Positions 8,425 to 20,880 of a stretch of 64,000 bases of DNA are shown here, piece after piece. The DNA is from Arsenophonus sp052171895 (GTDB lineage: Bacteria; Pseudomonadota; Gammaproteobacteria; Enterobacterales; Enterobacteriaceae): contig JBQMRN010000006.1 of assembly GCA_052171895.1 (NCBI GenBank), forward strand, positions 1 to 64,000, read 5' to 3'. Under the pieces are notes generated by a model, which ran no database searches, was not told the DNA's origin, and saw only the letters and a program-made list of their open reading frames with translations. How positions within the stretch are numbered: the first letter of the stretch is position 1; the number at the start of each line of letters is the position of its first letter. The position numbers and the translations under genes were made by a program.

Positions 8425-10345
8425 GTGAAGAGCAAAATTGCCATTCCTTTTTGCTAAAAGGAAATAGAATTGGTTTATTTAAACTATTATAAGTGAAAAT
8501 TTCATCGGAAGTATGTATTCTTTAATCTAATACACTAATTTTAGAGATATTAACACTAGATTTACCTTAATAACTATTGTCTTTCCATTTTATTCATTCT
8601 TTCTGACACAATTCCGTTGCCTATTTACCAAGCTGAGCCTCGATAAAAAGTAGCCTATCACAACACAGAATGCATTTATACGGATCTGTACCCAGGAATC
8701 CTTTTATAAAAACGGAGAATCCTGGTTTTCCGGTTTTTTGCGAACCGCATCTCCAGCGCCTTTATACCTTCGATAATATAGTATACCTCGTTTACAATTT
8801 GAGAAAAATCATAGTAACCCAGTATCTTAAAATTCCTCACCGGAATATGGCTAATATATAGCTACAATCATCTCTTCTATGTCAAGGTTCTGCTGCTGGT
8901 ACCTTTAAGTCCGGTGGTCATAGTAATAATATAGAACTAACTCTCCCCCTCGATGTTAATATCGAAGTTTTCATGCGAATACTGCTGCTTGGCGTTTAAG
9001 GTAATGCCAGAAGTATTTCACACTATGCTGGCCCCCTTCATCTTTTTAGGAAAGTGCAATTTCCAGTAACCTCCATACTGTGCCTTTAAGTAAGGCTGCC
9101 ACTGCTTCCTGGAGGCGGATATACAAAAAATAGGAATACCAAAGTGGAATTTATCAGGTTATAGCTGTAGAGCAGCAGCTGGATGACAGGGCCTTACTAG
9201 ATTTTCAAACCCTCTCTTTTTTTGAAGAACAGGTCAGGGCATACAACAATGTTTAATATCCAGGACTCCAGAGGGATGAGGGAGAGATGAACATGCAAAT
9301 GTTGATTAAGTTGTCGACAATAAGTGTGCAAGGCAGAGAATATATCATTCTAATACTCTGTTTGCGTGTCAGACTGCAGAAGGATAGCTGCCCACCTGCA
9401 CGAAACAGAGTATTGAGTAGCGGGCAGTTATTGTTAAAGAAAATGGTAAAGAAGATATGGTATAGTGAAAGTAATCTGTTGGCAGTCGCAATCAAGTAAG
9501 ATATGAACATGGTCTGCTAATCACTGCTCGATAGCTTTGAAGCCGCATGAACTGCAGGCTTTTAACTTACAGGTTTAGCAGAAAAACGGCAGTGGGAACA
9601 TTCAGTAGAGGAACAGCAGTAGTAGCTTGCTCCGGAACACATATGGCACAAGTTCTGCAGGCAAGCATTCGCTCGACAGATAAACGGGTCCACGAGTTTG
9701 ACACTTTCATCATATTTTTCAAAAAATTATTCCAGGCGGCATCTAATGGTGAAAAGCAGTTTAGTTAGGCGCCGGGAGGGGGGATTATATATCTGGGTAA
9801 ATTATCCTCTGGGTATCTTGCCAAAGAAATAGTAATTGTTATCCTGTTCGCATTCGTCAGATCTATCAGGGGACTTATCTTTCTGTTTATTCAATGGTGG
9901 CGAAGGAGAAAGGGGATTATTCCTAGTTCTCTATAGGTGATAAATTCAGCGGCAAGCATACTTTCAGTCTATTTACCCAATCAATGCAATTGTATCCAGA
10001 ATCATCGGCTTGCCCATTGAAGTTGCTCAACGCCATGAATAATCATGATTAGAGGCAGATAATACTTGCGTGGCAAAAAATTAAGGATAAAGTCGGACGA
10101 CGCATTTCTGTAGGCCTCTTTTTGGATGTCATAAAAATTCAGTTGGTCTGTCATTCTTTATTTCGGGATGGAGATCATAAAACGCTTCGGATAAACAGGC
10201 TACGTAACAGGTGAAGTCGCATATTTATTGTCGTCTTCCTGATTTACCCAGTTTACGTTTTTTAAGAGATTTATTCCGAGCCATCTGCATGAATTCCTAA
10301 AAGATTAACATATTGTAGAGTATAAAACAGTACTCCGATCATGAA
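8425..10345 (-). mobile_element. IS91-family element, degraded
   Basis: IS91-family elements move by rolling circle using a Y2/Y1 transposase. The minus-strand remains match copies at about 47830-49700 and 56738-59860. Comparing the three gives readable IS91 patterns: C-HTYGRQLNQH-LH, KMVRYYGFLSNRKRGTLLPK-like and the C-terminal LMKGFLGTDPYQCILCG-like segment. All are broken by stops and indels. Its right end abuts the acrB remnant and its left end abuts an unknown gene. Exact ends are uncertain because IS91 makes no target duplication. Confidence 0.8.
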
Positions 10346-10990
10346 CATCTCCAAAACAGCGTAGCTTTTGACCCCATACCCAATAGTATGGTATGCGTTC
10401 TATGTAAACTTTTTTAACACATTCACGATCAATAAAGTTATTTACATAGATGCTGCTAAACATGGCACTTAAATTTGCATTAATATCATTTATAGAAACA
10501 CATAATGCTTCTGCTTTTTATTGATCAATATAAAAGCGATATTAAGAAGTATCTTCTTGTCTGTTAAAATAAACATTTTGTAATATATCCGGATGTTGAG
10601 CGATAAGACCTACTAATTGATTACGAGCCGCCATTAATTTCTCATAGCCTAATTACCTTGATCAACAAGTTCATAATCAAAACCACTGGCGTACCAAGTT
10701 CAGGTATAGCAGGAATATTAAAAGAAAAGATGATAGCTTTTTCTATTTTTAAAAAAGCTAAATTAGCATGATTAATAATTTAAGAAACATGATTTCAGGA
10801 CTATGATGAACGTTCTTTCCCATCTTGTAGTACGACGAAAGTAACCCCAATGTTTTGTCCATGTCCTATGAACAGAAAGCCAGTTACTGTAAAGACAAAA
10901 TTAATATTCGCTTTTTCTTTTTTGTAAAAATATTGATTAATATCATAAAATACTGTGACCTCTATTTCCAAAACGAATGCAACAAAGTAA
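10346..10990 (-). pseudogene. acrB: AcrB-type RND efflux pump, middle fragment
   Basis: AcrB is the inner-membrane proton-driven pump of AcrAB-TolC. This fragment reads GHGQNIGVTFVVLQDGKE, then ASGFDYELVDQ, NQLVGLIAQHPDI, YIDQ-KAEALCVSINDINANL and YVNNFIDRECVKKVYIE. These are consecutive parts of the second porter region, roughly E. coli residues 600-790. Stops and frameshifts are common. On its left it is cut by IS91; on its right an IS30 element (about 10991-12086) separates it from the preceding part at 12087-12472. Confidence 0.88.
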
Positions 10991-12086
10991 TCCTTTTATT
11001 AGGCATAGATAAACTTAGTGTGATCACTCTATCGGAGATACTGTTGCATGAAGAGAAAACATTTGACTTTATATGAGGATTTTAGATTAAAAAACGAATA
11101 ACTGACGACCTTAATTATGGTACCATTGCTAGAGAATTGGCTCTGCCTTCTTCAATTATCAGAAGAGAACTCAAACCTAATACTATCCGACTTCAATGGA
11201 GTTTATTCTTGTAGAAATGCTGATTGATACCTTAGCGAAAACAAAGACATTTAAATCCATTTGCACGGAATGCATTTAATCAGCAAACCAAGGAAACTAA
11301 GGCTCTTTTCCGTAACTCAGGCTCTTATCCGTAAGGAGCTTACTTACATACCTCGCCTGAAATTATCAGTGGCAAACTGCGTTTAATCATAGAATTTCTA
11401 TTAGCAAAAATATACTTTATGGCTATCTCAAGAGAGACAGACTAGTAGAAGAAAAGCTCTATCTCCTACTTGCCTAATCGAGGCAAACATTATCACTATG
11501 AGAAAGATGAGCCAAAGCCTAATCTCCCTCCTCTATTCCTGATAGAGTTATTATTTAACAGCGATCCTCTGAACCTAATTTCAAGTAACAAGCCGATCAT
11601 TTTAAAATTGATACTGTATTGGTAAGGATCAATCAGAAGCTTATTCTTACTAACATTATCAGAAAAGCTAACAGGAAGATAATTATCAGTAGTTTCCTAA
11701 ATAAACGTGCTGAGATTATTGTAGATGCCTAGCGTGATATCATGGCAAATACCTTCTGTGACTTTAAAACCATGATGGGGATAATAACGGTTTTGAGTTC
11801 TGCATATATAAGCAGATCATGGAGGTTACACATCACTGGTGCTGATGTCTTCTTTTGCAGACCTTATCATTCATGGGAGCACAGCCTAAATGAACAAAGT
11901 AACGGACTTCCCAGCCCATTTTTAACCTTAAATGGACGGACTTCAATCCGATCACAGACAGGAAAATTACAGAACTCGAGCAGATACTCAATACACTAGG
12001 ACTAAAATCAGTGAGCTTATTCTCCGAATGATGTATTTTAGCTTATCTACTCTAGTGCCTGCATAAGGCTTTATGATTTTATTGCT
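10991..12086 (+). mobile_element. IS30-family element, degraded, inserted in acrB
   Basis: The plus strand begins near 11048 with MKRKHLTLYEDFRLK, similar to the N-terminal helix-turn-helix start of IS30-family transposases. Near the end it reads GADVFFCRPYHSWEHSLNE followed by QSNGL, the conserved DDE region with the glutamate. Between them many stops occur. It sits exactly between two consecutive acrB segments. It is the only IS30-type copy in the window. Confidence 0.75.
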
Positions 12087-12472
12087 TTTCAACTTGAAAA
12101 TAAACTAACTGTCTGTTTCTGTATTGAATCTGGTAGTAGCTGAACCATCGTCAAGTACCCATTGATCTTCTTCAGGAAGAAACGAAAAGGGTAACTTTCA
12201 AAAAATGCTATACCAGCAACTAATATAACATAAATAACTAGGTAACAGTCCGTGCCTTTAAGCATATGCCCAATACTTATTAGTATAATAAATAATGCTT
12301 GATTTTTTCAGACGTACGGTTAAACAAGCTAAAAAGCCAGGCTATTTACCATGATTACACCTTTATGGGGGATAGATTTTAATATTGTTTTACAAAGAAC
12401 TGGAGTTAGGATGAGTACGACTAAAACGAAAAGCAGCATTGAGGCAACAATAGTGATCGAAAATCCACGATA
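12087..12472 (-). pseudogene. acrB: AcrB-type RND efflux pump, upstream fragment
   Basis: Translation gives YRGFSITIVASMLLFVLVVL and LILTPVLCKTILK, the AcrB transmembrane segments TM5-6 that follow GAIYRQFSITIV in E. coli. Downstream it reads MLKGTDCYLVIYVILVAGIA and YLTMVQLLPDS, the next conserved stretch. It is interrupted on the left by IS30 and on the right by IS481 at 12473. The N-terminal roughly 450 codons of acrB are absent from the window. Confidence 0.85.
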
Positions 12473-13001
12473 TGTCTTACATATCGGAAGATAATATGGT
12501 TTTTTGAATAATTCAGGTTTAACTTTGAACAAATATTTCATAGACTGTAATGGAGTTTTACTACCCAATACTGATTGGGGTAATCCTTAGATGATATAGC
12601 AAAACATACCATGCAGAGTGATCTCAAGCTCTTAGCCAGAATTTCAATTCTGACTTTGCAGCCATATTCTATGTACTCATTAAAGCCATCTAGCATACCA
12701 TTCGTTTAAGGATACCTCGGCTGGGTAAAGACGGTGTTTTATACTAAGCTCTATACACAAACGGCTAAATTCATGTTTTCAGGTATCTAAATGTTTTTGT
12801 AGACAAAAAACTGGTCTCTAAATTTTTTGCTATTATCTGTAAGTACCCGATTGATAGTCATGGGAGATGCTCGGTTAATATCACGTAAGAAGCGTCTAGC
12901 ATTAGCTAATTGGCTACGGGCTTGGCCTTGTAAAAACGAATAAAACCCCATCTAGGGGCATAATCTATACCTACAAAAAGGTAATGTCAGGAAGTTTTAT
13001 T
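12473..13001 (-). mobile_element. IS481-family element, 3' half
   Basis: Minus-strand IS481-family DDE transposase remnant. It reads GSKTPLQSMKYLFKVKPELF at the C-terminus and keeps the terminal TGT at 12473. It is cut at 13001 by an IS256 copy, so the N-terminal half is missing. It inserted into acrB and ends that gene's upstream fragment. Confidence 0.85.
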
Positions 13002-14448
13002 GAATTATGCTCATTTCTTGTGTATGGGGGTTAGGAGATGCTGGCGTATCATCCTGGTGCTTCATTTTGTGAATGATTTTAATAAAATGAGAAATGATAT
13101 GCCATGAAAAGTCTACCATACAGGTATCCGTGAAACTAGATATTACCAGTGATCCCATTGCATGAACTCATCCGTAATGGCGCCAGACAGCTTGATATCC
13201 ACCTCCGTTGAGACTGAACTCAAAGAGCGCATGCTGCAATAACAAATATAACGCCGCCTTCTTAACAAATGTCATAGAAAGTCGTTCGTAACGGTTATTT
13301 GCCACAATGAACTATACAGATTGGTATTGGCGATCTTGATATTAAAGTACCTAAGATCAGGGGGATGGCAGCAGCAACAGAATATGCTTCAACAGTTCGT
13401 TGCTACAGCCTTATCTTGAAGCGTGTAAAACGGCGAAGAGTTACTACCGTGGCTGTACTTGCGTGCGAATGGCGGCATTATCCACCAATGATTTTCACGA
13501 AGCTCATGGGCGATTTTCTTGATGAAAAGCATATGCTCTCTCTACCAGTACGTACTATCAGCAAACTAAAATAGTAATGGTTTAAAAAACACAGGCAATT
13601 ATGGTGCCTGCGTGATTTAAGCAATGCGCGCTACGCGCTAGGTTTATTTTTAGGCTAGCAGAATACATATACAGTCATTTCAGGAAAAATGATATCGGTT
13701 TTCCATCGGCTAGATAGGTCATTATTAGCGTCACTGAGCATGGACGTAAAGAGCCAGTTACAATCGAGATTCTTATCGAAAGTCAGGAGCAAACTTGCCA
13801 GAATTTCTCAATTCCTTACGAGCGCCTAACTTAACTGTATCTTCCAGACCTGCTACGGGAGACGGCTGCCATTAGTTTTTTTTTAATGCAATGGTGAAAA
13901 GATATTCCCAGACACGCAGCAGCGCCAACGCTGTGTTGGTACAATAAACAGATAATGTACTAGGTTCATTCAAAAAAGGCATGCAATAAAAAGTTAAGGC
14001 TGAGCTGCAGGGATGTAGTCTATCTAACAGATAGCTGCTATACCAGTAATAAACCCATTGATGTTTTATTAGCAAGGTTTTCAATCAAATATCCTTCAGC
14101 AATGAAAAACTGGAGAAAGATCAAGAAAAATTGTTGGCATTCATAACTTCCAGTCAGCGCATTTGGCATCAATAAGAACAACAAATTTAATTGAATTAGC
14201 TTTTGCGAGAGTCAGGCTACGAAGCTAACGCGCAAAAAAACTCTGGTTTGAGAAAAACAACCATTTCAATGCTATTTAAGCTGCTATAGTCTTCTCATAA
14301 AAGCTAGAACAAGCGAAAGAGATTTGACCTGCTGTAACCACCCTAGTTAATAAACAACGTTCAATTTAAGGATGAAGAACAGATTCACGAAGAACCAGAG
14401 CGGAGCGTAGCCTGACCGTGTCATACAACCAAGATTTGCTAATAACTC
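13002..14448 (+). mobile_element. IS256-family element, full length but decayed
   Basis: This copy carries both ends: GAATTAT at the left (GAGTTAT ancestral) and ATAACTC at the right. It covers the whole transposase with many indels. Comparing copies gives FHEFIRNGARQLI, VKVPKVRDR, YVYFLADGIYS, VWEYLFTIALKK and SQRIWHQ-like pieces in IS256 order. It truncates the IS481 on its left; on its right only about 14 bases separate it from an IS1595 copy. Confidence 0.88.
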
Positions 14449-14462
14449 CTCTTTAACTGCTG

Positions 14463-15500
14463 CTATGTTATGTTAGCAAAAGTTATTGGTAGAAATCCAT
14501 TCTATTATTATGAAGGATTTTAGGTATAGAGGTTGCCATGAAAAAGCAAAAAATTATACAGATCAAAGAGACTTTTCCTCACACGTCCTGCTAATATAAA
14601 GATACATCTCATTAGTTAGCTCGGCGACAATCTATCAGATGATATAGCTTCATGCATTGAAGCAACTCATTTCACTTTTCTTGACCATACTGTCAGAGCA
14701 AATAAATTATCTGCTTGAGAGATTCATAGAGTTACAGCAATATCGTTGCAAAATTTCCGATTGCAGCAAAAGATTTAATAACTTTACTGGAAGTCGTCCT
14801 CTAGGAAAACTAAATCAGAAGGATAAATGGTTTAATTATTTGCGATGTATCTTGAATAGCTTGACTTTACAAAAGTCAGCGAAATAAACAGGCATTAATT
14901 TGAAAATAGTGTTTAAATGGCGTCAAGTTACTTACTTCTTTATCGGCAACAGCTAACATAAATGCACCAAGTGGTATATTGTTGAAGTTGACGAAACATT
15001 TTTCCCTGAATCCTCTAAAAGAAACATTTATATCCCACATAAGAAAGCTAGAAAACACAGGAGAGGAAGAGATAAAAGGAAAGAACGAATCGCGGTCTTC
15101 ATCGCCAGAAATCAACAGAGTCATCTGAGCGCGTGGATTCTTAAAGAGTTTAATGCAAAGTGTGTTGAGCGTTTTCTTGAGCCAATCATCGATAAAGAGT
15201 CCATCCTTTGCTTGGATGGAGCTAAATACTATGAAACTTTTGCCAGTGAGTATGAAATTAGTCAGCATCCCCTAATAAGGTTAGATAATCAGAGAGTTAT
15301 TGGTAAGGCATTGTACATTCAAAAAAATATGAACAGTGATATCAGCGATTAAAAAGATGGCTGAGTAGAGTTCATGGTGTAGGATTATTTTATTTAGCGA
15401 ATTATCTGGCCTGGAAAAAATTGTTTAAATCCACAATAATTAAAATAAAAACGTGGCTATAAATTGCTCTGCGAGCAAAGCAACAAGCTTTCTAATAGCC
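14463..15500 (+). mobile_element. IS1595-family element, decayed
   Basis: Plus-strand copy of an IS1595-family element. The translation shows QQYRCKISDCSKRFNNFTGS (a zinc-finger/insert domain), LNSLTLQKSAKTGINLKIVF, the DDE-type EVDETFFPESSKRN, LCLDGAKYYETFASEYEI and KALYIQKNMNS. Ancestral ends appear to be GGCTATGTTAGCAAAG. The inverted right end is degraded. Stops interrupt the reading frame near residue 75 and at several later points. Confidence 0.88.
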
Positions 15501-16419
15501 TTAAGTACATAATTCCTTTACGGTGAAGCGTCGCATCCTAAATATCATTCTGGATCGACCATTTTGCCAAGCTAAAGATGAATACGAACCTTTACTCGGT
15601 TGCCTTTTACCCCCCCCGTCGCAATTTCCGCCAATGTCTGCGTTTTTAGCACCGCCATCACCCTGGCCGATAATCACTCGGACAGCTAGTATCAGCTGGT
15701 TTAATTTGCTCTTATCCAAGCAGAGGCCTGCAGTTTTCCAGTAAGGCCAACCTGTTCGGTTTGCCGGATATTAAAGCAATATTGTCAAAGCCAACTAATA
15801 CATTTATTACCGTCGCTCTCGGTAAACCATAACGGCGTTGGTGCTCTCTGGGTTTCTTTTAACTGCGGCATGCTGGCAATACCACTGCAGTTGTTATCTA
15901 ACAAATACATTAGCTTTTCTCCTTTTTTGTCGGTATACGCACATACCAAAAGTCCTGATACGCCGGTTTATAGCGATTTAACAGACATGTCAGTATCCCG
16001 GCGTAATAGATATAGATCGGCGTGGTAATCGGGTCAAAGCACATTCATTGTAGGAAAGTCCATCTTGGTATAAATCATCACAATTGTGACCCACTGATTG
16101 TTTATCAAGGTTCTTATGCTCACCCTAAAACCATAAGACTGCGCTAGTTAAATATAAAATTGCCGGTTGAAGGTTGATTTCTCATACGCCGCTTGTTTGG
16201 CCGCATAGCGCAGGCGATCATCGATGCTGGCATCGTCGCCGATATCAAAGAGTCCAGGAATAGGCAGAGAAAATGCTCTCAGTCAACCAACCAGTTGGTG
16301 GTGAACGGAAAACGCTCTCTTGACCAGTATTTTCTCGACGCGTTCGATAACGCGCCGAGTTGCTCTAGCTAGGCCATCGGCTAGCGACGCCAACAGCGTG
16401 CGGTAATATGCTTTTAAAT
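15501..16419 (-). other. Foreign GC-richer block, part 1: unidentified degraded coding DNA
   Basis: Base composition rises sharply here relative to the chromosome. The minus strand contains coding-like stretches: AYYRTLLASLADGLARATRR, then IPGLFDIGDDASIDDRLRYA, then DKSKLNQLILAVRVIIGQG. They look like successive parts of one or two proteins in the same direction, separated by stops and shifts. I cannot name a family. An IS1595 copy interrupts the block at 16420. Confidence 0.4.
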
Positions 16420-17467
16420 GGACTATGTAGCAAAAAATTTGCTGTTTTGCTCGTAGGGTAATTTGTAGCCACACCGGCTGTATTTTAATTGTTGTGCTTT
16501 CAAATAATCTTCTCCATGGTAAATAATTTGCTAAATAAAAGGATTCTACACCATGGAATCTACAGAGGCATTCTTTTAATCGGCTAATATAACTGTTTAG
16601 AGTTTAAAATATAGAATTCCTTACCAATAACTCTCTGATTATTTAACTTCATTAAGCAATGGTAACTAATTTCATGCTCACTGGCAAAAATTTAGTAATA
16701 TTTAGCTCTATCCAAACAAAAGATGGACTCTTTATCAATGATCAGGTCAAGAAAACAGCTAACACACTTTGCATTAAACTCTTCAAGAATCTCATTAGTT
16801 AGATGATTCTGTCAATATAGGGCGATTAAAACCCCGATTCATTATTTCCTTTTATCTTCTCCTCTCCCGCGTTTTTTAACTTTCCTATATGGGATATAAC
16901 GTTTCCCTTTAAAGAATTCATAGAAAATATTTCGTCAACTTCAACAATACCAGTCACTTTGTGCATTTATGTTAGCTGTTGCTGCTAAAGCAAGGAAGCA
17001 CTGACGCCATCTAGACATTGATTTTAAATCAATGCCTGTTTCTTTTGCTGACTTCCATAAAGTCAAGCTATTCAATATACATCATCGCAGATAAAACTAA
17101 ACCATTTATCCTTGTGATATAGTTTCGCTAGAGGAGTTCGAGTAAGATTATTAAATCTTTTCATGCAATCGGGGGATTTTGCAATGATACCCCTATAACC
17201 TTAATAAATCTCTTCAGCAGATAATATATTCACTGTAATAATATGAGCAGGATAAAGTAAAATAAGTTGCATCAATGCATTAATCGAGACAATCTGACAG
17301 ATTATCTCCGAGCCTCTCTAATGAGAGGTACCTTTAATGTTAGCATGGAGTGAAAAAAGAGTCTCTTTGATCTGTATGACACTTTACTTTTTTTATAGTA
17401 ACTTTTCTACCAAAAATCCTTCATACAATATAAGATATTTTTACCAAAAACTTTAGCTAACATAACC
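16420..17467 (-). mobile_element. IS1595-family element with readable 8-bp target duplication
   Basis: Minus-strand copy, with ends matching GGCTATGTTAGC in degraded form (GGACTATGTAGC left; GCTAACATAACC right). It is flanked by TTTTAAAT on the left and TTTTAAAC on the right, an 8-bp duplication with one change, as known for IS1595. It is inserted in the GC-rich foreign block, so that block was already in place when this element was active. The transposase is broken. Confidence 0.88.
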
Positions 17468-18340
17468 TTTTAAACCCATCTTATATCCTCCATCAGCAGT
17501 AGCTCAAATTTTTAGGTACTGACCGGTATCAACGGACTTTTCATGACGTAATCCTCTAGCCCGTTTATTCCAGTCAGCACTAGCACGCGCAAGAAAGCTG
17601 AGGGCAACTTGGTTTCATCCGCTTTCGTTGCGGTATAAAAAGTTCCTTAAACGCCTCACGCGGATGCGGCCTACTTATCCGGGGTATATAAATTAGGAAG
17701 CGATACAGATCCCACTCGAAAGTGGCGCTCAAGCCGCTCCTCCCAGATAGATATATCCAAAGCGCGTTCTGGCTCAAATTTTTGCTCAGTGTAGGAAAGA
17801 AAGCTGGCTGCACCACCACAACCACCTATATACGAGTGATCACCTTTCTATCTTTGCAACCCGTTACAGTTCGGCAAACAGGGTTTGGAGGCACCTGCAA
17901 TCAATCACTGCGGTTAATTTAATCTGTGATATCTTTCACTACAGAGGCGTTGTGATTAATATATATAGGTCATGTACTCTTAACGGTAAAAGAGTGTGTC
18001 CCTGCTAACAAGTGAGAATATTTATGCGATTTCAACTCCCGTCATAGACCTAATCAATACTTCCCTCAATGACATCAATCCATGCACCAATAATATCTTT
18101 CCTAATTTTTCTCAGTCTGCTCGATAGGCGTTTATTACTACATCAAGGCTATCTGGCTGAGACTGCTTACACCGAATGGGTATTTCCTCACAATTTTCAT
18201 GTCTCTGTCGTCAGGCATTTTCGCAATGAGAATTAGGTTGTTATGAGGTTTATCCCCATAATAGAGGTTGCGGCATTGCCAACAACCCAGCCCAGTGGAA
18301 CTACCGGCTAAATCCACGAGAAATAATGCTACTCCTATTT
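17468..18340 (-). other. Foreign GC-richer block, part 2: unidentified
   Basis: Minus-strand pieces read SIWEERLERHFRVGSVSLPN, TATKADETKLPSAFL, ARASADWNKRARGLRHEKS and VDTGQYL, apparently one protein broken by frameshifts. No family is recognised. From 17940 to 18340 nothing further is readable. Confidence 0.35.
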
Positions 18341-20200
18341 TATGATGCTTTCACTATCAGAATACAGTAGGGTTTTTGCTCATGGCCAGAAGATGAGTTT
18401 GCGCTTGCCCAGTGCCTGATTATAGTGCACGTGCGATGACTTCCGACAAAAAAGCCAGCGTGTGAATGGTATTGATGGCACACCACCGACTTTGCATAAT
18501 GCGCATGTACCCCATAACAAATACGCATTGGGGAGGGGCCAATAAAGAAAATTTAACTGAGGCGCCGGGAGGGTAGCCTCCTAGGCCTCTTCTTGCGCTC
18601 TTGCAATACCGCTTGACGCAACGCACCTGATTAAACCTCAAAGAGGTTACGAATCATTATCTAGTTAATAACTGAACGCCGCATCGCCGAGGCGATAGGA
18701 CGGACCAACGCACATCGGACATCATTTTTCACCTTGCCATCATCAAAGGTAATGATGATTTTCGCACTACCTTTGTATACACCAGCCTCTACTTCATGGA
18801 TATATAAGAAGACCGGCATCTCTCGTAACATGCAGCAAAAACGCATCTAGCCGGTGTTTTAACAAAGCGCGCCCGTATAACTCGGCTGCAGGAATTTTAA
18901 ACCCATTTGGAGAGTAATAGCTTTGCCAGAATGGCTAATATAATAAAAACTTTCCCATGCAGGAGATCTTCTTGCGAGGACCTGGTGCAAGTATTTCCCT
19001 AGACTACCTACTGCTAGTATGGATAAAGATCTGCAGAAAGGCTGTGACCGCCACACCAGAATGTCTGCATAGTGGTCAGCGTTATAGGATAAAGCGAAGG
19101 TATTGATATTATATATCGTCACCAGAGACGGCATGCGCTGCCAATTTGCACGCCTTAGATTATTATTTTGCTCCTGTCTGTCCTGCAACCATCTGTTTTT
19201 CGCAGCATATCCGAACTTTTGCAGGCTAGGGGCCATGATCAGAGTGTCAATAAAGTCCTACCGGAATATTTCCATTGGCAATTGGCCACCCACACCCATG
19301 TCCATCTCATCACGGATTACACTCAGAACATCAACCTGCACCGCCTTGTCGACACTAAACATCTGGGCGTGAACTTCCGCCTATTACTCAAATTAGTTCC
19401 AGGTAATATGATTACCCCTGGCAAGGAAGTAGGCGATGGATTCTTTCGGCTGCAGGCAACTACATCTACCCGGTGAGATAACAAATATAGCAATACAGTC
19501 TTTTATCAATTGCTGCATCCAGCGTGATGCCCTGTAGGCTGTAACCTTTTCGCCCCCTAGCAGGCATCATGAATGTAAGCATTAGATAGGTTATCTACCC
19601 TATTATGGGTAGAAATCAACCGTATCCCCAACCAGCAACAACCACAACATGTTGAGCGCCAGCACAACCTTAAGCAAGTTCTTCAATGGATTCCTAGAAA
19701 AGCAACCTCGTTAATCACCACATCGCCCTACAAGCCGAAAAGATTGAAAGAACTGGAGGCTAAACACCTGAATTTTAAAGGCTCTTCTGAGAAAGAGATT
19801 ATATACTGAAGGATTTTCTCATGCTTCTGTCTGTCCTAGAAGGTATACTCGTAGAGATCAGCTTTTTGGTACTCTTAAACACCCGGGCAAACAGCGAGAA
19901 GACAGCAATATATTCCAGCTCCATCTCTTTCTTACTAGCGACGTAAAACACATTACATCTACCATAGCGCTGCGACTTGCTGGCGCTGATGTGATGAAGT
20001 TATGCCACCAGGCCTCGGTCCAGATCAAGTCCAGTAGTACGTGGGGATTTTCGGCAATGCACACCAGGCTATCATCAAGGAACCAGGATTGTTGAATAAG
20101 ATAAAATAGCAGCGTATCTTCAAGTAATTCCAGAGATTCGGATACACCGACGCCGTTGGTGTGGGTGTGTGGCCTCTCCTGCAGGTTAATTTTATAAGTA
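18341..20200 (-). other. Foreign GC-richer block, part 3: unidentified degraded genes
   Basis: The most GC-rich part (18661-18720 is about 57% G+C). On the minus strand I read CMLREMPVFLYIHEVEAGVY followed by KGSAKIIITFDDGKVK. Further upstream come SLELLEDTLLFYLIQQSWFL, HVLLDLIWTEAWWHNF and, in another frame, KEMELEYIAVFSLFARVFKS. These look like genuine coding traces all on the minus strand. No ORF exceeds about 125 codons. The source could be a plasmid, conjugative element or phage, and I cannot choose between them. Confidence 0.4.
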
Positions 20201-20880
20201 GCCGGTTAGGCAGTAGAGTACTTTTTCATTACTCTGCTTATTAAGCGTCATGGCTAATGTTCTTGATAATGTATCTCCCTTAAATCAATTCCTACAGCAG
20301 GAAGTTAGTTACAAATACTGAAAAAAGAAATATGATCCTACTTCAAACGTTTTATAAAAGAACACTGAAGAGACTTTTAAAAATTTGTGCTCCGGCAAGT
20401 TATGGTCCTGAAGATATGTTAGAGCTTCTCTTGCCTTTAAATGAATTGTTTTTGCCAAATTTTCATCAAATTAAACCCATTACATACCAAAGCAGTATGA
20501 AAGAATAGGAGATACTGCTATTAAAAGTTTTGTTCTCGATACAAGCTCATGGAATGACCTGCTTCTTTGTAAGCTAGCGTGTTCTGTGGAGCGACACCAA
20601 CAGAGGTTAGCAGTCTGCATAGCCAAGGCTAAAGGCCTAAACGTCCGTTGTGCATGTATGCACAAGATGAGCTTGCTTCACCTGCTTTAACAAAATTTTT
20701 AGTCCCTTTCTTGCTTGTATCAAGCAATAAAACTCCCATACAAAATGCACGACCAAGCAGTAGTTGATATTAAATCAGCGTTTGCTCATCTATCTTGGAC
20801 AGTTACACTGAAACAAGGCTCATAAGTGTCCAAAATTAATATTTGATAATTGTAGATTCCTTGCTTGGTCATAATTTATC
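20201..20880. other. Lower-GC island within the foreign block
   Basis: This stretch drops back toward AT-rich composition inside the GC-rich block. The plus strand reads IGDTAIKSFVLDTSSWNDLL and LAVCIAKAKGLNVRC before stops. It may be a separate insertion. No IS end or known family was recognised. Confidence 0.3.

Noticed and set aside
14876..15268. 130-codon minus-strand ORF
   Set aside because: It is antisense to the DDE domain of the plus-strand IS1595 transposase remnant.
18859..19476. Overlapping ORFs of 89-125 codons on both strands in the GC-rich block
   Set aside because: GC-rich decaying DNA has fewer chance stops; neither strand's product resembles a known protein, so I did not call a CDS.
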